Shown: positions 58,749 to 64,000 of the stretch, one piece after another | Position numbering within the stretch: the stretch's first letter is position 1 | How the letters are laid out: each line of letters opens with the position of its first letter | From: Syntrophales bacterium | Lineage (GTDB): Bacteria; Desulfobacterota; Syntrophia; Syntrophales; PHBD01 | Assembly: GCA_035363115.1 (NCBI GenBank) | Contig: DAOSEM010000006.1 | Span: 124,001-188,000, forward strand | DNA length: 64,000 bases | Reading direction: 5' to 3' | Notes under the pieces: model-generated | What the model saw: the letters and a program-made list of their open reading frames with translations, nothing else | What the model was told of the DNA's origin: nothing | Database searches by the model: none | Position numbers and translations under genes: made by a program

Positions 58749-61034
58749 TCACCCTGTTTCGACTTCTTCACTCGCGTCAATATCGTCGAAAATACTTCGT
58801 TTGCTTTGCGGTTTTTCCTGCACTTCAACTTCTCCCAGTTTTCGATCGGCTCTATCGGGTTCCTCCTGTGTGTTTTCACCAATCCATTCGTTCGTAAGGC
58901 GTATTTCGCGATCTATGAGTTTGACATCCCTATCGTCATCACCGAACTGCCTCTTGAGTGAGTCGAATAATTCGAGAAGCTGCCGCATATGATCTTCGGG
59001 CGGCTCACCTAAAGAGTGGTTTGATTCCCACTCGTGCCTAACGTCGTCAAGCCGCGGTAGAAGCTCTATACGCACTCTTCGCACCAACTCATCGAATTCA
59101 CTGTCGGTGAAAAGATTTCTGATCCCGTCGTCATCAAGAGCGCCCCCATCCTGACCCTCGATAGCGTAACTGCTTACCGTCTCAACAAATATCTTCCTCT
59201 GCTCCTCAGGCAGGAGCCCGACTTCATGGAGTCGCTTTGCTAGTCGTACCTCCGGAACGCTGTCGAGGAAAAGTCCGGGTTTGGCGACTTGCTCAAGCAG
59301 GCTGGGATTATGCTTCAGATACAAGGATAGGAACTCTTTGGAGCAACGGCGAGCAAGAAATCCTTGCAGATCCCACCTCGCGCTGAATGCTGATAGCCAA
59401 GCGGCTTTATGCGACTTGCTTTGAGATATTTCATTAAGTTTCGCAAGCATCTGTGGAAACAATGATTTTGGAACCACAATCGCTTTTTCTATGCCTACGT
59501 CACCACAAGTCACTTGATCGACCAGCCGCTCAGGCGCACTACCCTCTATGTAGATACCAAGGTGTTCCGGACTCTGGACCAGAATTGCTGCATATGCGTC
59601 GCCAATGGTCGGATGCATGAACTGCCAGACATACTCGCCGCTTGAATGAGAGAGAAGTACAAGACTGCCCTTTAGGGCTTCGAGCGCATCGATGCATCCA
59701 CCCAGAGTGCTGCCGAGACGATCAAGAGCATGTGTCTCTGAGAGCCGAAGTTGGATTGGACTCTCCAGACGGCTGTTCCGCATGTAGATTAGTGCGAGTG
59801 CTGCCTTGCTATCTGCATCGAGGCCTTGGAGCACCTCCCGGAGAAGCTGCTCGCGTTTCTCAACGAACTGGCGGATGTAATACTCGTCGATGAACAGGTC
59901 CTTCGTGAAAAGCGGATCGCCCAGACGTCGTGCCGTTTCCGGGATGAATCGAGGATGACTCGCGACATCCTCAAGGTAAGGCTTGAGGTCGGTTCGAAAG
60001 GAGCGCGGCTGTTTTCCAAGCTTGATATGGTTGTAGAGGATCTGACATTTTTCTCCGACGGAAAGGTCCTGAACATCGATCACAACTTGGCTCTCATTCA
60101 GCAGCGGAAACGCGCTCTCCTTCAGGTCTTTGCGGGCACGGTTGTAAATGTAGTCGCGCGATGTCATGACAATCTTCGCCCCCTTGCGGAGCATCGGTCG
60201 TATTTGCGGCAAGATGTGATTCCAGCGGTGAACCAGGAAATCCTCGTATTGGGTCACTCCAAAGGCGTCGTCCAGCCAGAAGAACTGCGACGGCTCGTCC
60301 GGGTTCCAGTGCTTGACAACCTTGCCGGGATCGTCAAGTTTGAGCGTCGAGGCGTTCCATTGGTCGACTGCCGCCATTGCCAGCATGGATGCGATGGTCG
60401 TCTTACCAGCGGCAGGCTCGCCGATGAGCAGCACAAAACTGTGCTTGTTGATTGCATCAACAGCTTTCCGGTAGGCATCAGTGACAACGACCTTGGCAAG
60501 GTCCTCCCGCATCGATTCAAGGATGGTTCTAGCCTGTACGTAGGCACGCTCGTCGAGAATCTGGCTTAAGTCTCCAAGTCCGTACATACGTGGTACGAGC
60601 ATACGCAGGCGCTTGTTTTCTAGAATTTGCTGGCTTATCCAGGTGGAACCAAACACCGCGACATTTTTCACCCCGGCACCCTTGAACAGGGCACTGATCT
60701 TGCCAGCTCCAACACCAGACAAACCCGCGTTCGTCATGAGCACGTAGGAGTCACAAAGACCCCGCCCGACAAGCTTCTTGGCCTTTTCAAATTCATCCGA
60801 TAGATCGGATGTTTTCAGGATATAGTTGATTCTGCTTGTGAACTTACACTGGATTACGAAAGGACCGCTTAGGTTGTCCTGTCCTGTCCCATTCCACGTA
60901 CCCGTGAATGCGCCGTCCCTCCCACCATCAGCTGAATCGAGAAAAGACTCCACTGTTTGTCCCAAGATCCCCCGTGTAATCGTGAGACATAGCTGCTGAA
61001 AGTCGTGCCAGCCGAGATTGTGTAATGCGTACAT
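58749..61034 (-). CDS. Mrr-like nuclease fused to nSTAND3-type NTPase (putative anti-phage effector)
   Basis: A 761-residue protein. About 1-150 is a PD-(D/E)xK restriction-endonuclease-like domain. The helix HDFQQLCLTITRGILG leads to SADGGRDGAF (Asp40) and IQCKF (Gln62-x-Lys64), the Mrr/Cap4-style active site. About 160-430 is a STAND NTPase with Walker A GEPAAGKT (205-212), Walker B FFWLDDAFG (D255, D256), sensor MTSRDYIYNRARKDLKE and a winged-helix-like stretch. I name it nSTAND3 from resemblance. About 430-761 is helical and may sense a phage component. Such fusions (Avs-like and others) degrade DNA once triggered. The ATG at 61034 is preferred to an upstream TTG. It is last of three genes, 30 nt after the small gene. 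GC content lies between the chromosome and the two AT-rich partners. Confidence 0.78.
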   Translation of the reverse strand: MYALHNLGWHDFQQLCLTITRGILGQTVESFLDSADGGRDGAFTGTWNGTGQDNLSGPFVIQCKFTSRINYILKTSDLSDEFEKAKKLVGRGLCDSYVLMTNAGLSGVGAGKISALFKGAGVKNVAVFGSTWISQQILENKRLRMLVPRMYGLGDLSQILDERAYVQARTILESMREDLAKVVVTDAYRKAVDAINKHSFVLLIGEPAAGKTTIASMLAMAAVDQWNASTLKLDDPGKVVKHWNPDEPSQFFWLDDAFGVTQYEDFLVHRWNHILPQIRPMLRKGAKIVMTSRDYIYNRARKDLKESAFPLLNESQVVIDVQDLSVGEKCQILYNHIKLGKQPRSFRTDLKPYLEDVASHPRFIPETARRLGDPLFTKDLFIDEYYIRQFVEKREQLLREVLQGLDADSKAALALIYMRNSRLESPIQLRLSETHALDRLGSTLGGCIDALEALKGSLVLLSHSSGEYVWQFMHPTIGDAYAAILVQSPEHLGIYIEGSAPERLVDQVTCGDVGIEKAIVVPKSLFPQMLAKLNEISQSKSHKAAWLSAFSARWDLQGFLARRCSKEFLSLYLKHNPSLLEQVAKPGLFLDSVPEVRLAKRLHEVGLLPEEQRKIFVETVSSYAIEGQDGGALDDDGIRNLFTDSEFDELVRRVRIELLPRLDDVRHEWESNHSLGEPPEDHMRQLLELFDSLKRQFGDDDRDVKLIDREIRLTNEWIGENTQEEPDRADRKLGEVEVQEKPQSKRSIFDDIDASEEVETG

Positions 61035-61064
61035 GTTATCTACCAATTGTGCGAACTACGTTTA

Positions 61065-61376
61065 TTAAGTTGATTGCTTTGATGTTCCTGCTTTATATTT
61101 TTCGTACTCAGGGAGAAATAACCTCTCTGATTCATCTATAAACTCTTGTTTCCTGTCTCTGAGATCTCGAAGTTTCTCGTGTATACTCTTGTAGACGATC
61201 TGATGAGCTTGGTTTTTGATTTTCTCTTTATCATATTCATCAAACTCTACATCCTCCCCAAGTGTCAAATCTACTAATTTTAACAGATCCTCCTTTTTAA
61301 TCCTATCAATCGGCAGAAATTCACCAACCCCATCAAAAAAAAAGCCAAGATTGTTATCAATCTTCAATAGCTTCAT
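61065..61376 (-). CDS. 103-residue charged protein of unknown function in the defence-like cassette
   Basis: A small, highly charged, mostly helical protein. An N-terminal strand-like segment (MKLLKIDNNLGFFFDGVGEFLPIDRIKKEDLLKLVDLTL) is followed by a long helix (DEYDKEKIKNQAHQIVYKSIHEKLRDLRDRKQEFIDESERLFLPEYEKY). I know no family. The start overlaps the PHP-ATPase stop by 20 nt, and AGGAG lies within that upstream gene, so the two are translationally coupled and probably interact. The AT-rich composition equals that of the PHP-ATPase gene. Confidence 0.65.
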   Translation of the reverse strand: MKLLKIDNNLGFFFDGVGEFLPIDRIKKEDLLKLVDLTLGEDVEFDEYDKEKIKNQAHQIVYKSIHEKLRDLRDRKQEFIDESERLFLPEYEKYKAGTSKQST

Positions 61377-63378
61377 ATCTATGTCTCCTGCTTTGATAGG
61401 CGTCCCTGCCAGCCTCTAGTGAATTCATCATAATTTCATGAGTCTTGATAAATTGCCCGTCGACAGACTTTAGAACCTTGTCCATCGGATGACCAGAGTA
61501 TATTCTATAAGTCACAACCCCATTTTCTATGGTCTTAATGGCATAGAGTAGGTAATCCGCACCTACAGAGGCACCAACCGTGTTGTTGTGCGTAACCACA
61601 ACCACGGGCATGGATTTTGATATTTCTCTGATAATCTGATTTACATCACTCTTTAGAAACATATTATCGAATGAGGACTCTGGCTCATCGATAAGTAAAA
61701 TATCATAGCTTTGAGCGTCTTGGATTTCCTGTAGCAATCGAAATTCCGACCGTTCTCCTCCCGACACTTCAAAACCGTCTCGATTTATAATATTATATTC
61801 TATTTTAGTAAATAACTTGTATAGTTCTGATTTTGGTAGACTGGGATCGGACATCAGTGCTTTTAGATACCGGTAAGGATTCCCGTATTCTTTCATCGCT
61901 TCCTTAAATGCCGTTTTTACGACACTTGTATTTCTAAGTTCTCCAGCCCTTTGGAATGGACCTTTGCTGGCAACAACACGGAATCCCTGAACACTCTCTT
62001 CGAAAATTACAGACTCTCTTTGCAAGTGGTTTACAATATCTGAGAATCTCGCTACCTTTCTTGCCTCCATAGTTACTTGGTATAAATCAACATCATCAAC
62101 CTGAATGGCGGACGATCGCATTTTTAAGTTCCCTTTTATATCTTTGATTAAGCCATTGATAAACCGTTTTTTCCTGTTTTCCAAAGCCTTACTCCAAAGC
62201 AATTCTATTAATTCACACGCGAGCTTTTTTAGAGATTGTATATCAACATACCTCTCGATAATTTCCTTGTATTCAAGGTTTTCTATAACATGACGAACTG
62301 ATTCTATAAGTTGTCTTAGAATTTTATCATCCTTGTCGGGGAATGCCGTCTCGTCAAAGAGGGCGACCTTTGAATATGCATCTCGCCTATCAGCTTCTTC
62401 TGCCGACTTACAAAGCGTGGAAATATAATTCTCGACATCCCGTTTGTTACTTTCAAGGTCAACTTTCATAACGTCATCTAAGACAGCCTTGAACGCGGAT
62501 AGATAATCATCAATAACCCCACTTCGTTTTTTTTGAATGTCTTTATTAAACTCACGCTCATATGCTTCTTCATCTAGTTGTACCAACGAAAACTGCTTAA
62601 TATATTTAGCCCTTTCACTTACATTATTTATCTTATTCAAAGTATATGTTTTACCGGTTGATCGCTCACCAAGGAGTACATTCAATCCAGTGGAAATCTT
62701 TTGTCCATCATCAAAAATCTGAAATATGAAGTTTCCTTCGTCCTTTGACAAAGAAACCTTACGCTTGTCGCCAAGGCATGCCCTAATGGCACTTAAAGTC
62801 AACTCGCCACAGTCCAAGAAAGTTTGTCTCGTAGGGAGTTCATTAAGTTTATCGCTCACCCTGACATCACTAAATAGAACAGGGGTTAGCTTTGTTTCAT
62901 CCTTTATTGCACGGATAAATTTTTTAGCGCTATCGACCTCACCAGCTGCTAAATAGGGCAAAAGTTCTTCTAGTGTTTGTACGCGTATAGATGGGCTTTT
63001 GTCATAATGGGGAATAATCAAGTAGTTTTGTAGATTACCATAAATATCTTTCAGATCACGTACGGTAATGCTACCGGTCCGAGATACTCTTCGGAACACC
63101 TCATTGGACCTTGATTCAAAGTCTTCGATGTTTGATCCATCGCTAATCAGTATTATGTGACCCTCATCTAAGTTTATCTCAATGCCCGGGAATACAACAA
63201 TTTGTAGTAACTCTTTTAAATCCCTAAATTGTTGGGCATCAAATATATTGTGATTGGTTATCGCAATAGCATCAAGATTAGCGTCTGTTACATATCGTTT
63301 CAGAGTGTCCTTACAGAATGTAAAGTGGTTGTCACTGACTGTTGAGATGGTATGAACGTGTAGATCTATTTTCTTCAT
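61357..63378 (-). CDS. PHP-domain / ABC-type (RecF/SMC-like) ATPase, TrlF-like
   Basis: A 673-residue two-domain protein. The N-terminal PHP phosphoesterase (about 1-180) has DLHVHTIS (H7, H9), TNHN (H43), GIEIN (E67), IPHYDKS (H124) and FSDVR (D171). The final His of the usual SD-x-H is replaced by Arg. The C-terminal ATPase is split by a long helical insert: Walker A LLGERSTGKT (237-244), signature VSGGERSEFRLLQEI, Walker B ILLIDEPESSFDN and switch VVVTHNN. The order matches the TrlF family of PHP-ATPases, often seen in defence contexts. The PHP part may cut nucleic acid or nucleotides when the ATPase is triggered. The ATG at 63378 follows GGAG by 6 nt. It is the first gene of the cassette. 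Confidence 0.78.
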   Translation of the reverse strand: MKKIDLHVHTISTVSDNHFTFCKDTLKRYVTDANLDAIAITNHNIFDAQQFRDLKELLQIVVFPGIEINLDEGHIILISDGSNIEDFESRSNEVFRRVSRTGSITVRDLKDIYGNLQNYLIIPHYDKSPSIRVQTLEELLPYLAAGEVDSAKKFIRAIKDETKLTPVLFSDVRVSDKLNELPTRQTFLDCGELTLSAIRACLGDKRKVSLSKDEGNFIFQIFDDGQKISTGLNVLLGERSTGKTYTLNKINNVSERAKYIKQFSLVQLDEEAYEREFNKDIQKKRSGVIDDYLSAFKAVLDDVMKVDLESNKRDVENYISTLCKSAEEADRRDAYSKVALFDETAFPDKDDKILRQLIESVRHVIENLEYKEIIERYVDIQSLKKLACELIELLWSKALENRKKRFINGLIKDIKGNLKMRSSAIQVDDVDLYQVTMEARKVARFSDIVNHLQRESVIFEESVQGFRVVASKGPFQRAGELRNTSVVKTAFKEAMKEYGNPYRYLKALMSDPSLPKSELYKLFTKIEYNIINRDGFEVSGGERSEFRLLQEIQDAQSYDILLIDEPESSFDNMFLKSDVNQIIREISKSMPVVVVTHNNTVGASVGADYLLYAIKTIENGVVTYRIYSGHPMDKVLKSVDGQFIKTHEIMMNSLEAGRDAYQSRRHRYEAIED

Positions 63379-64000
63379 GACGCACTCCAAGCTACGTTGG
63401 GCGCTAGTATTAGGGACATCAAAACAATGTTTATCAAGTTAATTATTAATAACCAAAACATGGCATTATTTTCATCTAACACTCTATAGTGAAAAACGAC
63501 ATTTTTATTATAATAATCTTTTACATACGTACTTAAATATTCGCATTGCTTTTATAGCGGCTTATTCTCTGGATCTTGATAAGATCTATATCCCTTGATG
63601 GGCACAATATAAAACCCCGCTCTATTGAAAGAAACGGGGCCTTGTCATTCAGTTCATATTTCCCTCCAGTATGTTGATACGGGATGGAACATACAACTGC
63701 ATTTTTACTTTGTTGGCTCGTTTACCATCATTCCTATTCAAAATCCAGCATTAAAATACGTTATATCAATTCATAGACTTCCGTAAGTTATGCTTCATAG
63801 CTGCCTTTTCACATGCCGTAAAGAAGAACCACCACTTATCATTGTTTAACATGGATCTCCAGAGAATGTATGACCACTTTTATATTAGGAGAGAAGGCCT
63901 TGCATGATCTGACGATCTGGAAATAACTGGACAATAGAATCTCAGAAAACCGAGCCTTTGAAGTTTCTTGAAGGAAACACCTCGATGTTTCTGCATCACC
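63379..64000. other. AT-rich end of window, no gene recognised
   Basis: 622 bases with dense stop codons in all frames. A candidate promoter for the cassette is at 63409-63437. A weak hairpin, CCCCG (63615-63619) and CGGGG (63635-63639), is followed on the minus strand by TTTTA. It could terminate a minus-strand gene lying further right, outside the window. Nothing else was identified. Confidence 0.5.
63409..63437 (-). promoter_or_regulatory. Candidate promoter of the defence-like cassette
   Basis: On the minus strand TTGATA (63437-63432), 17 bases, CCTAAT (63414-63409). The -10 is about 30 nt before the PHP-ATPase start. Hexamers match sigma-70 consensus at 5/6 and 4/6. AT-rich DNA makes chance matches common. 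Confidence 0.4.

Noticed and set aside
63604..63645. Terminator at the right end
   Set aside because: Stem of only five pairs with a 15-nt loop. Too weak to list as a separate feature.
58063..64000. Prophage or integrative element
   Set aside because: No integrase, transposase, phage structural gene, tRNA target or direct repeats could be seen. Only the composition shift and defence-like genes support transfer.

Overview
The window reads as about 58 kb of GC-rich bacterial chromosome followed by about 6 kb of much more AT-rich DNA. Gene content and style suggest an anaerobic Desulfobacterota (former Deltaproteobacteria), perhaps a Syntrophales-like fatty- or short-chain-acid degrader. That is an inference. 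It rests on the long-chain acyl-CoA synthetase beside a HdrD-like Fe-S protein, a biotin-dependent carboxylase/decarboxylase subunit, an archaeal-style (Cam) gamma carbonic anhydrase, a MutL of the nicking type, many PAS/HD-GYP signalling proteins, and a long intergenic inverted repeat of a kind I remember from that phylum. No rRNA, tRNA, CRISPR array or insertion sequence was recognised.

Layout. 1-8.5 kb: a partial PHA-synthase-like DUF3141 protein, three small plus-strand genes, a J-domain protein, an Nramp metal transporter, a cysteine desulfurase, a GNAT enzyme, a sirtuin and the HdrD-like protein. 8.5-11.6 kb: an 18-bp palindrome resembling Bacillus FadR sites, then fadD and a short-chain dehydrogenase. 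11.7-17.5 kb: mltA, an ArgA-like GNAT, a 43-residue basic protein, recN-nadK and rdgC. 17.5-22.5 kb: a biotin synthesis/uptake operon (bioB-birA-bioY-ecfA-ecfT) whose promoter carries a clear BirA operator. 22.6-31 kb: a zinc-finger protein, then nadC-birA2-coaX-coaE-cam (cofactor genes with a second, HTH-less biotin ligase), valS and a TPR/SLH lipoprotein. 31-43.8 kb: mutL-miaA, two large exported proteins, a metallo-hydrolase, rfbD, truA, pgk and an mmdA-type carboxyltransferase. 43.9-50.9 kb: a two-component system divergent from a complete MacAB/TolC-type efflux operon. 50.9-58.1 kb: a hybrid histidine kinase, two HD-GYP proteins and the GTPase Der.

The AT-rich end (about 58.1-64 kb) carries three minus-strand genes that look like a transcriptional unit: a PHP-domain/ABC-type ATPase (TrlF-like), an unrecognised 103-residue charged protein whose start overlaps it, and a Mrr-like nuclease fused to an nSTAND-type NTPase. 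The architecture and base composition point to an acquired anti-phage defence cassette. It is the best candidate here for an undescribed or poorly described system.

Functional links: biotin uptake and synthesis plus two biotin ligases would serve biotin enzymes such as the mmdA product. The fadD/SDR/HdrD-like group fits acyl-CoA oxidation with electron transfer. Starts were chosen by ribosome-binding site and family alignment, so several differ from the longest possible reading frame.
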